From Amycolatopsis nalaikhensis (GTDB taxonomy: Bacteria; Actinomycetota; Actinomycetes; Mycobacteriales; Pseudonocardiaceae): 64,000 nucleotides of DNA. The DNA is taken from NCBI RefSeq assembly GCF_030264295.1, contig NZ_CP127173.1, positions 2,053,501 through 2,117,500 of the forward strand, given 5' to 3'. The notes under the pieces were generated by a model, which had not been told where the DNA came from, searched no databases, and saw nothing but the letters and a program-made list of their open reading frames with translations. The position numbers and the translations under genes were made by a program. Shown piece by piece: positions 45,414 through 55,109 of the stretch (position 1 is the stretch's first letter; each line of letters starts with the position of its first letter).

Positions 45414-45789
45414 CTCACCCTTCGACAAGTCCAGGTGCCAACAACGCGCAAATTTCCGGTGACGGACTGCGCACCGTTATCGCTCAGCGGCAAATTCACT
45501 CGAACGGACTAGTGAGTAGTCTTGTGATTACAGGTCGAGATCTGACAGGTTGACTACATCCCGAGCGGTCGGATTCCACGCACTCCCCGGCCGGTTTCGG
45601 GCTTCGACCGCGGCTCGTCTCCCCCTGCCGAGCCGCGGCCCGCCGGCCCCGTTGGCATCCCCCTCGTCACCGGGTCCTGATCGGCGGGAACTTCAGCGGG
45701 GCGGCTCGAGATCGCGACTCCCCCCTCCCTCGAGCCGTCCCGCCTGCCCGCCGCACCCCCGCACCTCCACGCGCCCCGGCAAAGCGTCG

Positions 45790-45834
45790 CGAATGACTCA
45801 TTCGGGACCACCGAGGTCGCGAATGAGTCATTCG
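45790..45834. repeat. Family A variant pair (CGAATGANTCATTCG), locus A4
   Basis: CGAATGACTCATTCG at 45790-45804 and CGAATGAGTCATTCG at 45820-45834, exactly 30 bp apart. Both outer bases have changed together relative to the usual T/A, keeping the dyad; the second is widened to a perfect 23-bp palindrome (45816-45838). It ends 20 nt from the DUF4349 stop. Confidence 0.9.
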
Positions 45835-45854
45835 CGACACCCGGCGAGCCCGCT

Positions 45855-46727
45855 TCACACCTCGGTCGGCTCCGGCTTCACGCCGCGGCGGCGCCGCACG
45901 AGCCACCACGCCAGCCAGCCCAGCGGGCCGATGACCAGCATGAACGGCAGCACCGCGCCGAGCACCGTCAGCAGCCCGCCGCCGAAGACGAGGAACGCGT
46001 CCCAGCCGCCGGCCAGACCGCCCAGGAACCCGCTGTGGTCCTCGGCCGGGGGCGGCGGCGCGGCCACGTTCCGGATGCTCATCGCCACGGTCGCCATGGC
46101 GACGCTGCCCGCCAGCGAGTTCCGCTGCTGCTCCAGCGACTCCAGCGCCGACTCGCGGCTCGTCAGCTCGCTCTCCACCGAAGCGATCTCCGAAACCGAA
46201 GTCGCCTTCGCCAGCAACGCGCGGATCCGCTCCACCGACGCCCGCTGCGTCTGCAGCCGCGCTTCGACGTCGACGACCTGCTCGGTGACGTCCTGGGTGT
46301 TCAGCTCCCGCTTCACCAGGCTCGCGCCCAGGTGCGAGAGCTGGTCGAGCACGCCGTCGAGCTTGTCGGCGGGCACCGCCAGCGACAGCGTCGCGTACTC
46401 CTCGCCCGTGCTCTCCTGGCCGGTGTAGCCGCCCGCGCCCTGCGCGATCCCGCGGGCCTGCGCGACGACGTCGGTGACCTTGGTGGCCGTCAGTTCCAGC
46501 CGCGCGCTGCGCGAGAGCTTCCGGTCGGTGGCCCCGGCCTGCGGGGGCGTCACCGAAGCGCCCTTCTCGGTCTTGCCGGTGCCGCCGGTGCCCTGCTGCG
46601 GGGCGGCGGGCACGCGTGCCGGGCCCGCGCTGTCCGCCGTGGACGCTCCGTTCTCCGCCGCCGAGCACCCGGCCAGCACGAACGCCACCCCCGCGATCGC
46701 GAGCGCCGCTCTCCATCGAGTCCGCAT
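45855..46727 (-). CDS. DUF4349 lipoprotein
   Basis: 290 residues. A lipobox LAGC (Cys21) and Thr/Gly-rich linker precede a DUF4349 domain: LSRSARLELTATKVTDVVAQ, then a long coiled coil (about 145-205, VDVEARLQTQRASVERIRAL), and one C-terminal membrane helix (about 245-272) with a basic tail RRRRGVKPE. The protein is probably anchored by both lipid and helix. Function unknown. Confidence 0.85.
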   Translation of the reverse strand: MRTRWRAALAIAGVAFVLAGCSAAENGASTADSAGPARVPAAPQQGTGGTGKTEKGASVTPPQAGATDRKLSRSARLELTATKVTDVVAQARGIAQGAGGYTGQESTGEEYATLSLAVPADKLDGVLDQLSHLGASLVKRELNTQDVTEQVVDVEARLQTQRASVERIRALLAKATSVSEIASVESELTSRESALESLEQQRNSLAGSVAMATVAMSIRNVAAPPPPAEDHSGFLGGLAGGWDAFLVFGGGLLTVLGAVLPFMLVIGPLGWLAWWLVRRRRGVKPEPTEV

Positions 46728-46797
46728 CCTGCTTCTCCCTCCAGTTTCGACTGGCGGTGAGACGGATGTCCGGTTCAGTGCCGTTGCACGGCTTTCG

Positions 46798-47310
46798 TCA
46801 CGACTCGGTCAAGCCCGGTTGGTGCGGCTTCTCGGGCGCGACGAGGTGCTTGAACGCCTGGAGGTTCGCCAAGGATTCACCGCGGGAGACGCGCCAGTCC
46901 CACTCGCGCTTGATCGACGTGGCGAAGCCGATCTCCAGGAGCGTGTTGAAGTCGCCGTCGGCGGCTTCGAGGACCTGGCCGAGCACCTTGTCGAGCTCGT
47001 CGGCGGACATCGTCTCCTTACCGAACCGGCCGACCAGGTAGATGTCGCCGAGACTGTCCACTGTGTAGTGCACGCCGTAGAGCTTCGCGTTGCGCTGCAA
47101 CAGGAAGCGGTAAACGTCCTCATGGGACTCGTCGGGACGGCGGCAGACGAAGGCTTCCACGGAGAACGCGTGGTCGCCGTCGACGAGCCACGCGTTGGTC
47201 TGCAGCTTCTTGGTCCCCGGGAGGGTGACGAAGTACTTGCCCGGACCGCGCTTGTCGTACTTCAGCTCCGCCGAGTCCAAAGTAGACTGGATCAGCTCGT
47301 CCAGGCTCAC
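46798..47310 (-). CDS. YbjN domain-containing protein
   Basis: 170 residues from GTG 47308-47310, overlapping the mshA stop (GTGA). [20 protein letters not shown] and [20 protein letters not shown] match the actinobacterial YbjN domain, a type III secretion chaperone-like fold of unclear role. The mshA-ybjN pair is conserved in actinobacteria. Confidence 0.88.
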   Translation of the reverse strand: MSLDELIQSTLDSAELKYDKRGPGKYFVTLPGTKKLQTNAWLVDGDHAFSVEAFVCRRPDESHEDVYRFLLQRNAKLYGVHYTVDSLGDIYLVGRFGKETMSADELDKVLGQVLEAADGDFNTLLEIGFATSIKREWDWRVSRGESLANLQAFKHLVAPEKPHQPGLTES

Positions 47311-48611
47311 ACCGCCACCTCCGCGCGCAGTTCGAGTGCGCGCCGGAACGCGCCGGTCGCCTGAGCATAGATGTCCAGGAGCGCGTCCGTCGTGCGGCGC
47401 CAGGAGAACCGCTGGGCGTGCACGACGGCGTTGGCGCCGAGCTCGGCGCGCCGGTCGGGGCGCAGGGCGACGGCGGCAAGCGCGTCGGCCCACTCCTCGG
47501 CGCCGTGGCCGGGCACCAGCAGGCCGGAGACGCCGTGCGGCACGGCCACCGGCAGCCCGCCGACCTCGGCCGCGACCACCGGCGTCCCGCAGGCCTGGGC
47601 CTCCAGGGCGACCAGGCCGAACGACTCGTTGTAGCTGGGCACCGCGACGACGTCGGCGGCGCGGAAGATCTTCGCGAGCGACTCGCCCGGCTGCGGCGGC
47701 AGGAACCGCACCTGCGGCTCGATGCCGAGCGACCCGGCCAGCTCGCGCAGGGCCTGCGGCTGCTCCAGCCCGGTGCCCGACGGCCCGCCGACGACCAGCA
47801 CGACCAGCCGGGGAGCCAGCTCGGGACGGCGGCGCAGCAGGGCCGCGGCCGCGTGCAGCAGCACGTCCGGCGCCTTGAGCGGCTGGATGCGGCCGGCGAA
47901 GGCGAGCACGACGTCGTCTTCCGCCAGGCCGAGCCCGGCCCGCGCGATCGTCTTCGAGCCCGGCGTGAAGCGTTCGAGGTCGACGCCCGGCGGCACGGCG
48001 TGCACCGCGTGCGGCTCGGCGTCGTAGAGCTCGATGAGCTGGCGAGCCTCGACGGCGGTGTTGGCGACCAATTTGTCGGCTTCGGCAACGACCTGCTCCT
48101 CGCCGATCACGCGGGTGCGCGGCTCGGGCTTGTCGCCCTCGGCGAGCGCGGCGTTCTTCACCTTCGCCAGGGTGTGCGCGGTGTGCACGAGCGGCACGGA
48201 CCAGCGGTCGCGGGCGAGCCAGCCGACCTGGCCCGACAGCCAGTAGTGCGAGTGGATGAGGTCGTAGTGGCCGGGCTCGTGGAACGCCTCGGTGCGCAGC
48301 ACGCCGGAGGTGAACGCGCACAGCTGGCCGGGGAGCTCGTCGCGGGCCAGCGGCTCGAACGGCCCGGCCTGCACGTGCCGGACGGTCACGCCGGGCGCCA
48401 GCTCGGCGACCGGCGGCTGGTCGGACGCGGTGGCGCGGGTGAACACCTCGACCTCGACGCCGCGGCGGGCCAGCTCCTTCGCCGTCTGGCAGACGTAGAC
48501 GTTCATCCCGCCCGCGTCGCCGGTGCCCGGCTGCTCCAGTGGGGACGTGTGGACGGAGAGCACCGCGATCCGGCGCGGCGCAGCACGGAACCTCCGGGTG
48601 GAGCTGGTCAC
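47307..48611 (-). CDS. mshA: D-inositol-3-phosphate glycosyltransferase
   Basis: 434 residues. It starts mycothiol synthesis by moving GlcNAc from UDP-GlcNAc to inositol-3-phosphate. GT4-family features: [20 protein letters not shown] at the N-terminus, [14 protein letters not shown], and the donor-site [19 protein letters not shown] (EX7E). GTG 48609-48611 has GGGAGA upstream and is chosen over longer frames. Translationally coupled to the YbjN gene. Confidence 0.95.
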   Translation of the reverse strand: MTSSTRRFRAAPRRIAVLSVHTSPLEQPGTGDAGGMNVYVCQTAKELARRGVEVEVFTRATASDQPPVAELAPGVTVRHVQAGPFEPLARDELPGQLCAFTSGVLRTEAFHEPGHYDLIHSHYWLSGQVGWLARDRWSVPLVHTAHTLAKVKNAALAEGDKPEPRTRVIGEEQVVAEADKLVANTAVEARQLIELYDAEPHAVHAVPPGVDLERFTPGSKTIARAGLGLAEDDVVLAFAGRIQPLKAPDVLLHAAAALLRRRPELAPRLVVLVVGGPSGTGLEQPQALRELAGSLGIEPQVRFLPPQPGESLAKIFRAADVVAVPSYNESFGLVALEAQACGTPVVAAEVGGLPVAVPHGVSGLLVPGHGAEEWADALAAVALRPDRRAELGANAVVHAQRFSWRRTTDALLDIYAQATGAFRRALELRAEVAV

Positions 48612-48633
48612 CTGGTCACATCTCCCGCGTACG

Positions 48634-49449
48634 TCAGCTTTCCTCGGCGAACTGCCGCAGCACCGCGTCGAACTCGTCCGCGGACTCGGCGAAGGGCGCA
48701 TGCCCTCCGTCAACGAACCAACGCCCGATGGCACCCGGAATCTTCCCGAGCGCGTGTTCGGCCGCCGACGGCTCGATCACGCGGTCGGCCGTTCCGTGCG
48801 CGACGAGGACCGGTTTGTCGATCCCGGCCAGCACATCTTCGCTGCCGACGTCCCGGCGGAACAACGCCGACCGGACCGAAGGCGGCACGCTGAGAGAAGC
48901 TCCGAGCAGGGCCTGGGTCCGGGCGCCGGGCAGCGGTTCGGCGGTCATGCCGCGGCTGAACGCGGTGAGCGCGGGGACCGCGATGTCCGGATCGTCCGAA
49001 AGCATCGCCCGCATGTGCTCGCGCATGAGCGGGCCGACGCGGCCGCCGGGCCGGTCGCGGCCGATCTCGGTGATGGCGCCGACGAGCACCAGCCCGCCCA
49101 GCCGTGCGGTGCCGTGCACCCGGAGGTGGTCGGTGACGACGAGGCCGCCGTAGGACCAGGCGACGACGATCGCGCCGGGTCCGGCGAAGTCGAGCACGGC
49201 GGCGAGGTCGTCGGCCCAGACGCGCGGGTCGTCGTAGCCCGATTCCGGGACGTCGGAGGTGCCGTGGCCGCGCAGGTCGACCGCGACCAGCCGGAACCGC
49301 TCGGTCAGGGCGGGGTCGGCGAGCTGCGCCGCCCAGCAGGCCGCCGACTGCGCCCAGCCGTGCACGAACACGATCGGCCTACCGTCTTCGGCGCCCTCGA
49401 CCCGCAGGCCGAGCCGCACCCCGCCGTGCCCGGCGACTTCGGTGCGCAC
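48634..49449 (-). CDS. Alpha/beta hydrolase
   Basis: 271 residues. Oxyanion region [14 protein letters not shown]; the nucleophile elbow is AWSYGG (Ser, GxSxG-like with Ala); acid and His lie near [13 protein letters not shown] and [10 protein letters not shown]. Substrate unknown. Lies 22 nt upstream of mshA and 3 nt after the L,D-transpeptidase stop, so the three are one transcript. Confidence 0.88.
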   Translation of the reverse strand: MRTEVAGHGGVRLGLRVEGAEDGRPIVFVHGWAQSAACWAAQLADPALTERFRLVAVDLRGHGTSDVPESGYDDPRVWADDLAAVLDFAGPGAIVVAWSYGGLVVTDHLRVHGTARLGGLVLVGAITEIGRDRPGGRVGPLMREHMRAMLSDDPDIAVPALTAFSRGMTAEPLPGARTQALLGASLSVPPSVRSALFRRDVGSEDVLAGIDKPVLVAHGTADRVIEPSAAEHALGKIPGAIGRWFVDGGHAPFAESADEFDAVLRQFAEES

Positions 49450-49452
49450 GGT

Positions 49453-50628
49453 CTACTTCGCTCCCAGCCCTTGCCAGGCCGCCCAGCTGTAGTTCCAGTC
49501 CTTGACGTCGGAGGCCATCGGCGGGCCGAGCTTCGAGCCGGTGATCTCGACCGGGTCGCCGACCATCGCCGAGTCGAAGAAGTCCTTGGCGTCGGCCTCG
49601 AGGAGGTTGACGCAGCCGTGGGAGTTGTTGGTCTTCCCGATGTTGGCCGCGTTGTCCTGGTTCTCGTGGATGAACTCGCCGTGGTTGGAGAACCGGCAGG
49701 CCCACTTCTTGTTGACGTTGGTGTAGCCGTAGCGGGCGTTGTCGAAGATCGCCGACGGCTCCTTGCTCATGATCATGTAGGTGCCGTTGGGCGTGTTGCG
49801 GTCGACCTCGGCGTCCAGCCCGTTCGCGCACGGGTAGCTCTTGACCTGGGAACCGTTGCGGTAGACGCGCATCTGGTGGTCCGGGGTGTTGACCTTGACC
49901 ACCTGGTTGCGGCCGATCTTGAACTTCGTGGTGACGTCGGCCTTGCCGTACGCGCCGCCGCCGAGGTCGACGCCGTACAGCTTCGCCTCGACGTTGACGG
50001 TGATGTTCTGCGGCCAGTACTCCTTCGGCCGGTAGTCGACCTGGCTGTCGGACAGCCAGCCCCACGCGCCTTCGATGTCCTTGTCCGTCTTCACCGTCAG
50101 GGCCTTCTCGACGGCCGCGCGGTTCTTGACCGGCGACGCGAACTTGACGCTGATCGGCATCGCGACGCCGACGACCTGGTTGTCGGCCGGGTTGAGCGTC
50201 GCGCGGACCTGCTTGGCCGGGCTGAGGGTGGTGAACTTGCCGGTGAACTCGACCGGCTTGCCGTCGGTGCCGGTGGCCTTGGCCGCGTAGGTGTAGGTCT
50301 TGCCGTAGCCGAGCGGCTCGGAGCTGGTCCAGGTGAGGCCGTCGGGCGCGGTGTCGCCCTTGACGTCCTTGCCGCCCTCGGCGGTGACCTTGCACTCGGT
50401 GAGCTTGCCGTCGGCGACCTTGATCACGACCGGCTTGAGCACGGGGACGTCCTTGGCGTCGGCCGCGGGCTCGGCCGTGATCTTCGCCACGGGCTGGGCG
50501 CCTTCGCCGTCCGCGCCGGCCGCGCCGGTGGGCAGCGCGGTGCCGTCGTTCGTGCTCGAACACGCCGCGGCGACCAGTGCGGCCCCGGCCGCGAGTGCGG
50601 CCTTGAAGACCATGCGCCGTTCGATCAC
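49453..50628 (-). CDS. L,D-transpeptidase lipoprotein (Ldt with Ig-like domains)
   Basis: 391 residues. A lipoprotein signal (VAAAC, Cys23) is followed by two Ig-like domains (about 60-240) and a YkuD catalytic domain with the Cys site TNNSHGCVNLLEADAK. This is the LdtMt2 layout, which forms 3-3 peptidoglycan cross-links in actinobacteria. GTG 50626-50628 with GGGAGG upstream is preferred to a start 39 nt earlier. Confidence 0.93.
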   Translation of the reverse strand: MIERRMVFKAALAAGAALVAAACSSTNDGTALPTGAAGADGEGAQPVAKITAEPAADAKDVPVLKPVVIKVADGKLTECKVTAEGGKDVKGDTAPDGLTWTSSEPLGYGKTYTYAAKATGTDGKPVEFTGKFTTLSPAKQVRATLNPADNQVVGVAMPISVKFASPVKNRAAVEKALTVKTDKDIEGAWGWLSDSQVDYRPKEYWPQNITVNVEAKLYGVDLGGGAYGKADVTTKFKIGRNQVVKVNTPDHQMRVYRNGSQVKSYPCANGLDAEVDRNTPNGTYMIMSKEPSAIFDNARYGYTNVNKKWACRFSNHGEFIHENQDNAANIGKTNNSHGCVNLLEADAKDFFDSAMVGDPVEITGSKLGPPMASDVKDWNYSWAAWQGLGAK

Positions 50629-50786
50629 CGAAACCTCCCGAGTTCCCCCGCCGACCAGCGGGCACACGCCTTTAGCGCTGGTGGCCCGGCCGACGTTACC
50701 CGGCGAAAGGTAAAGACCATCCGATCAGGTACCGCAGCCTTTGTCGACAAAGACGTCCTGGACACGTCCAGGTTGCCCGGTTCGGC

Positions 50787-51842
<1,056 letters not shown>

Positions 51843-51866
51843 GCGTCTGACGGTACTGTCCGGCCC

Positions 51867-52373
51867 ATGGGATCCCGGATCGAGCACCGCGCTGAGTTCT
51901 CCGCCGACGTCGCCGCCGTCTACGCCGCGGTGTCCGGCGAGGACGCGCTGCGGGCGCGCCTGGAGCGCCTCGGCGGGCACGGCGCGGAGCTGGTTTCGTA
52001 CACCCCCACGGCCGACGGCGTCCGGTTCGAGCTGCGGCAGGGCATCAGCGCGGACAAGCTGCCGCAGGCGGTGCGGACGCTGCACAAGGGCGACCTGATG
52101 GTGTCGCGGACGCAGACGTGGCGGCCGAGCAAGGACGGCACCGGCCACCAGGGCGACGCGACGGTCGCGGTCGGCGGGGTCCCCGGCGAGATCGTCGCGC
52201 GGACGGCGCTGGGCGACGCGGGCGGCAAGACCGTGCTGCGGACCAGCGGCGAGGTGACGGTCCGGATCCCGCTGTTCGGCGGGAAGCTGGAGAACGTGAT
52301 CGCCGAGCAGGTCACCAAGCTGCTCGAGCGCGAGGCCGAATTCACCGCGAAGTGGCTCACCGAAGCAAACTGA
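51867..52373 (+). CDS. DUF2505 domain-containing protein
   Basis: 168 residues. SRIEHRAEFSADVAAVYAAV and GKLENVIAEQVTKLLERE are typical of DUF2505, a START/SRPBCC-like fold that may bind a lipid; function unknown. It overlaps the start of the next gene by 22 bp. Confidence 0.85.
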   Translation: MGSRIEHRAEFSADVAAVYAAVSGEDALRARLERLGGHGAELVSYTPTADGVRFELRQGISADKLPQAVRTLHKGDLMVSRTQTWRPSKDGTGHQGDATVAVGGVPGEIVARTALGDAGGKTVLRTSGEVTVRIPLFGGKLENVIAEQVTKLLEREAEFTAKWLTEAN

Positions 52374-53152
52374 CCCCGGTCGGCGCGCCGACCCGCGGCA
52401 CGACCAACCCGAACCGCCTGCGCCGGGTCGACCGCTGGATCGCGTCGGCGCCGGTGACGTCCGGGCTGCTGCGGTCGGCCCCCGACCCGCTGGTGGTCGA
52501 CCTCGGGTACGGGGCTTCCCCGGTGACGACGGTCGAGCTGGCCCGCTGGGTGCGCCGCGTCCGGCCGGACGTCCGGGTGCTGGGCCTCGAGCTGGATCCG
52601 GAGCGGGTGGCCGTGGCGCAGTCGGCCGCGTCGCCGCCGCTGCTGGAGTTCCGCCGCGGCGGGTTCGAGCTGGCCGGGGCGCGGCCGGTGCTGGTGCGGG
52701 CGTTCAACGTGCTCCGGCAGTACGCGGAGGACGAGGTCGCGGGCGCGTGGGCGCTGGTGCTGGCTTCGATGACCCCGGGCGGGCTGCTGGTCGAGGGCAC
52801 GTGCGACGAGATCGGACGGCTGTCGTCGTGGGTGCTGGTCTCGGCGTCCGGGCCGGTCTCGCTGACGCTCTCGATGCGCCTGGCGGGGTTGGACCGTCCC
52901 TCGACGGTCGCCGAGCGGCTGCCGAAGGCGTTGATCCACCGGAACGTCCCGGGCGAGCGGGTCCACGAGCTGCTCTCCTTGCTCGACTCCTGCTGGGCGA
53001 CGGCCGCGCCGCACCAGGCGTTCGGGGTCAGGTCGCGGTGGCTGGAGACGGTCCGGCTGCTGATCGCGCGCGGCTGGCCGGTACTGGGCCCGCCGTCCCG
53101 CATCCGCCTGGGCGAGCTGACGGTCCCGTGGGAGTCGGTCGCCCCAGCCTGA
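52352..53152 (+). CDS. Probable class I SAM-dependent methyltransferase
   Basis: 266 residues from GTG 52352, inside the end of the DUF2505 gene. The Rossmann motif is PLVVDLGYGASPVTTVELAR with the acidic partner VLGLELDPERV, fitting a methyltransferase; substrate unknown. Its stop forms the edge of the family C repeat that the insertion sequence has split. Confidence 0.75.
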   Translation: MAHRSKLTPVGAPTRGTTNPNRLRRVDRWIASAPVTSGLLRSAPDPLVVDLGYGASPVTTVELARWVRRVRPDVRVLGLELDPERVAVAQSAASPPLLEFRRGGFELAGARPVLVRAFNVLRQYAEDEVAGAWALVLASMTPGGLLVEGTCDEIGRLSSWVLVSASGPVSLTLSMRLAGLDRPSTVAERLPKALIHRNVPGERVHELLSLLDSCWATAAPHQAFGVRSRWLETVRLLIARGWPVLGPPSRIRLGELTVPWESVAPA

Positions 53153-53160
53153 AGCGCCCC

Positions 53161-53163
53161 AAT
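53161..53163. repeat. Target site duplication AAT (left)
   Basis: AAT here and at 54246-54248 flank the element. The 3-bp ANT form fits the ISL2 subgroup of IS5, and removing one copy restores the family C sequence CCCCAATGTGG. Confidence 0.85.
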
Positions 53164-54245
53164 GGGGTTGTTTCATCGTGGTTTGTGCTGGTCAGGTCGG
53201 GTTGGTGGTGTGTGGTAATGCTCAGGCCGGGTCTGGCCGGGCGGCGTCGCGGATGCTCTGCTCGTGCTGGGTCAGCACGAGCAGAGCCCGCAGCAATGTG
53301 GTGGCGTGGCGGGTGTCGAGGCGGAGCTTGCCCAGGATCCGCCAGGCCTTGAGGGCGGCGAAGCCGCCCTCCACCGCGCACCGCATCGCCGCGAACACGG
53401 CGTTCGCCTGCTTCTGGGCCTTGCTCAACGGCCGCCGGGTCTCGGCCTTGTAGGGAGTGAGCACGACGTGTTCACATGCTCCGCCGCAGGTGTCGCAGGC
53501 TGAGCTGTCGCGGACGTCTTTGTGCCAGCCGTGGAAGCCCTTGTCCCCGGCCGGGGACAAGCCATAGGTGTGCAGGCGTTCCCGGATCCGTAACCGGCGA
53601 GCGGCGGTGATGTCGGCGGTCTTGCCCGGCAACGCCGCCGACACCCACAGCAACCGGCCGTTTTCGTCGGTCAAGGCGAGCACGACCAGCCCGTGGTGTT
53701 TGTGTTTGCCGTTGTAGTTGGCCCGGTTCGCTTTTCCGGTGCGGCGGCGGGTCCGGATCAGGGTGCCGTCCACCAGCACCACCTCCGCACCCCGGGCGGC
53801 CTGGCGACGCAAGACCCGGTTCAGGCGGGTGGCGCGGGCGGCGAGCAGGGTGATCGCTTCCAGCACCCATCGCCGCACCGTGGACGCCGATACGCCCATA
53901 CCGCCGCCGAGGTGAGCCAAGCGCTGGTCGTCACGCAGCACGGCGAGCACCACGAGTGCCTGGTCGGCGGGACCGGCTTTGCGCCAGCGCGAACGCAGCC
54001 GACGCCGATGGGTGCGGATCAGCCCGGCCAGCATCTGCAGGGTCGACTGCGAGAGCGGAAGGACAACCTGGTAGGAAATGGGCTCGAAGCCCTCGGCGGG
54101 TTGTTGACTCACATCTCGATCTTGCCGAGGGCTTCACCCGTCTCCAGGGCCGCCACGCCGGGTCCCGACCCCACTCCCTTGCCACCACAGACAACCACCC
54201 ACCACCCAGCGCCCCGACCAGCCACAACCAGGATGAAACAACCCC
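53164..54245. mobile_element. IS5 family (ISL2 group) insertion sequence, complete
   Basis: 1082 bp with terminal inverted repeats GGGGTTGTTTCATC (53164-53177) and its complement (54232-54245), extending imperfectly to about 33 bp (28 matches). It is flanked by AAT duplications and has one intact transposase. All parts are present, so it may be active; intact ends and a clean target repeat suggest a recent insertion. Confidence 0.93.
53222..54112 (-). CDS. IS5/ISL2-type DDE transposase
   Basis: 296 residues from GTG 54110-54112. An HTH (about 55-85, LGGGMGVSASTVRRWVLEA) precedes a DDE domain with Asp115 (LVDGTLIR), Asp190 (AGDKGFHG) and Glu248 (AVEGGFAALKAWR). A Cys cluster CDTCGGAC lies at 206-213. 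The reading frame is intact, with no frameshift. Confidence 0.93.
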   Translation of the reverse strand: MSQQPAEGFEPISYQVVLPLSQSTLQMLAGLIRTHRRRLRSRWRKAGPADQALVVLAVLRDDQRLAHLGGGMGVSASTVRRWVLEAITLLAARATRLNRVLRRQAARGAEVVLVDGTLIRTRRRTGKANRANYNGKHKHHGLVVLALTDENGRLLWVSAALPGKTADITAARRLRIRERLHTYGLSPAGDKGFHGWHKDVRDSSACDTCGGACEHVVLTPYKAETRRPLSKAQKQANAVFAAMRCAVEGGFAALKAWRILGKLRLDTRHATTLLRALLVLTQHEQSIRDAARPDPA

Positions 54246-54248
54246 AAT
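54246..54248. repeat. Target site duplication AAT (right)
   Basis: Right copy of the 3-bp duplication made on insertion; it is directly followed by GTGGCC of the split family C repeat. Confidence 0.85.
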
Positions 54249-54386
54249 GTGGCCTTCGGTGCGTCAGACGCAACGAAGGCCGCCTTGGGTGCGTCAGACG
54301 CAACCAAGGCCACATTGGGGCGCTTGTTCACCGGGGCACCCCCGCTCGGTCACCTCGGAGTGACCTGGGGTGATCACCATTGAGCC

Positions 54387-55109
54387 GTGGAACTCCTGGC
54401 GCAGGTCACCGAGCTGCTGCGCGGCACGCTCGGCTCGCCGTGGCTGTGGGTGCTCGTCTTCGCCGTCTCCGGGCTGGACGCGCTGCTGCCGTTCATGCCC
54501 AGCGAGACGACCGTCGTCACCGTCGCCGTGCTGCTCGGGCCCGATCCCGGGACGCTCGTGCTGCTCGCCGCCGTCGCGGCCGGCGGGGCGTGGGCGGGTG
54601 ACTGCCTCGGGTACGCCGTCGGCCGGTCCGCCGGGCCGCGGGCGATCGCGTGGCTGCAGCGCGGGCCGGACGGGCGACGTCGCTACGCGTGGGCCCGCGA
54701 CCAGGTGCGGCGCAACGGCGGCCTGCTGATCATCGCCGCGCGGTACCTGCCGGGCGGGCGGGTCGCGAGCGCGCTCGCGAACGGCAGCCTCGGCTACCCG
54801 CTGCGCCGGTTCGTGCCGCTCGACGCCGTCGGGGCGGCGATCTGGGCGGTGTACAGCGTGCTGATCGGCCTGGCCGGCGGGGCGACCTTCGCGGACGAGC
54901 CGGGCAAGGGCCTGCTGCTGTCCTTCGGCCTCGGGCTGGGCCTGGTCGGCGCGATCGAGTCTGGACGGCGGCTCAGGCTGCGCGCGCTACGGTCGGCGGA
55001 TGGATCACCTCGAGGCCGTCGACGTCCACACCGACGCGCTGAAGCGGGCGGCGCTGGCGGCGGGCCCGGCGGCGCCGGTCCGGAACTGTCCGAAGTGGAC
55101 TGTTCATGA
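54387..55109 (+). CDS. DedA family membrane protein
   Basis: 240 residues from GTG 54387. Several hydrophobic segments, and the DedA/SNARE-associated signature FMPSETTVVTVAVLLGP, GDCLGYAVGRSAG and ARYLPGGRVASALANG. DedA proteins are proposed lipid flippases or transporters. The last about 40 residues are Gly/Arg-rich and overlap the next gene by 110 bp, unusual for this genome. Confidence 0.85.
   Translation: MELLAQVTELLRGTLGSPWLWVLVFAVSGLDALLPFMPSETTVVTVAVLLGPDPGTLVLLAAVAAGGAWAGDCLGYAVGRSAGPRAIAWLQRGPDGRRRYAWARDQVRRNGGLLIIAARYLPGGRVASALANGSLGYPLRRFVPLDAVGAAIWAVYSVLIGLAGGATFADEPGKGLLLSFGLGLGLVGAIESGRRLRLRALRSADGSPRGRRRPHRRAEAGGAGGGPGGAGPELSEVDCS

Larger units (their letters stand above)
45334..45854. 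other. Long intergenic region upstream of gpmA
   Basis: 521 bp without a convincing gene. A perfect 20-bp dyad GTGTTACC-TGCG-GGTAACAC (45394-45413) lies 61 bp upstream of gpmA; a second dyad GACTA-GTGAG-TAGTC is at 45507-45521 in a locally A+T-richer stretch (45440-45550). The far end carries a family A variant pair (45790-45834). A promoter or a small RNA is possible but not shown. Confidence 0.6.
53152..54324. repeat. Family C modular repeat, locus C3, split by the insertion sequence
   Basis: Left fragment AAGCGCCCCAAT (53152-53163) and right fragment 54246-54324 join, after removing the IS and one AAT, into a repeat like locus C2: outer arm AAGCGCCCCAATGTGG and its complement (to 54324), with modules GCGTCAGACG at 54261 and 54291, 30 bp apart. 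It begins at the stop codon of the methyltransferase gene. Confidence 0.9.

Noticed and set aside
45420..45560. Short open frames in the A+T-richer part of the gpmA upstream region
   Set aside because: Under 30 codons, no ribosome binding site, no codon bias; treated as non-coding.
53222..54112. Transposase as part of a larger transposon or integrated element
   Set aside because: Terminal repeats and target duplication bracket just this gene, with normal chromosomal genes on both sides.
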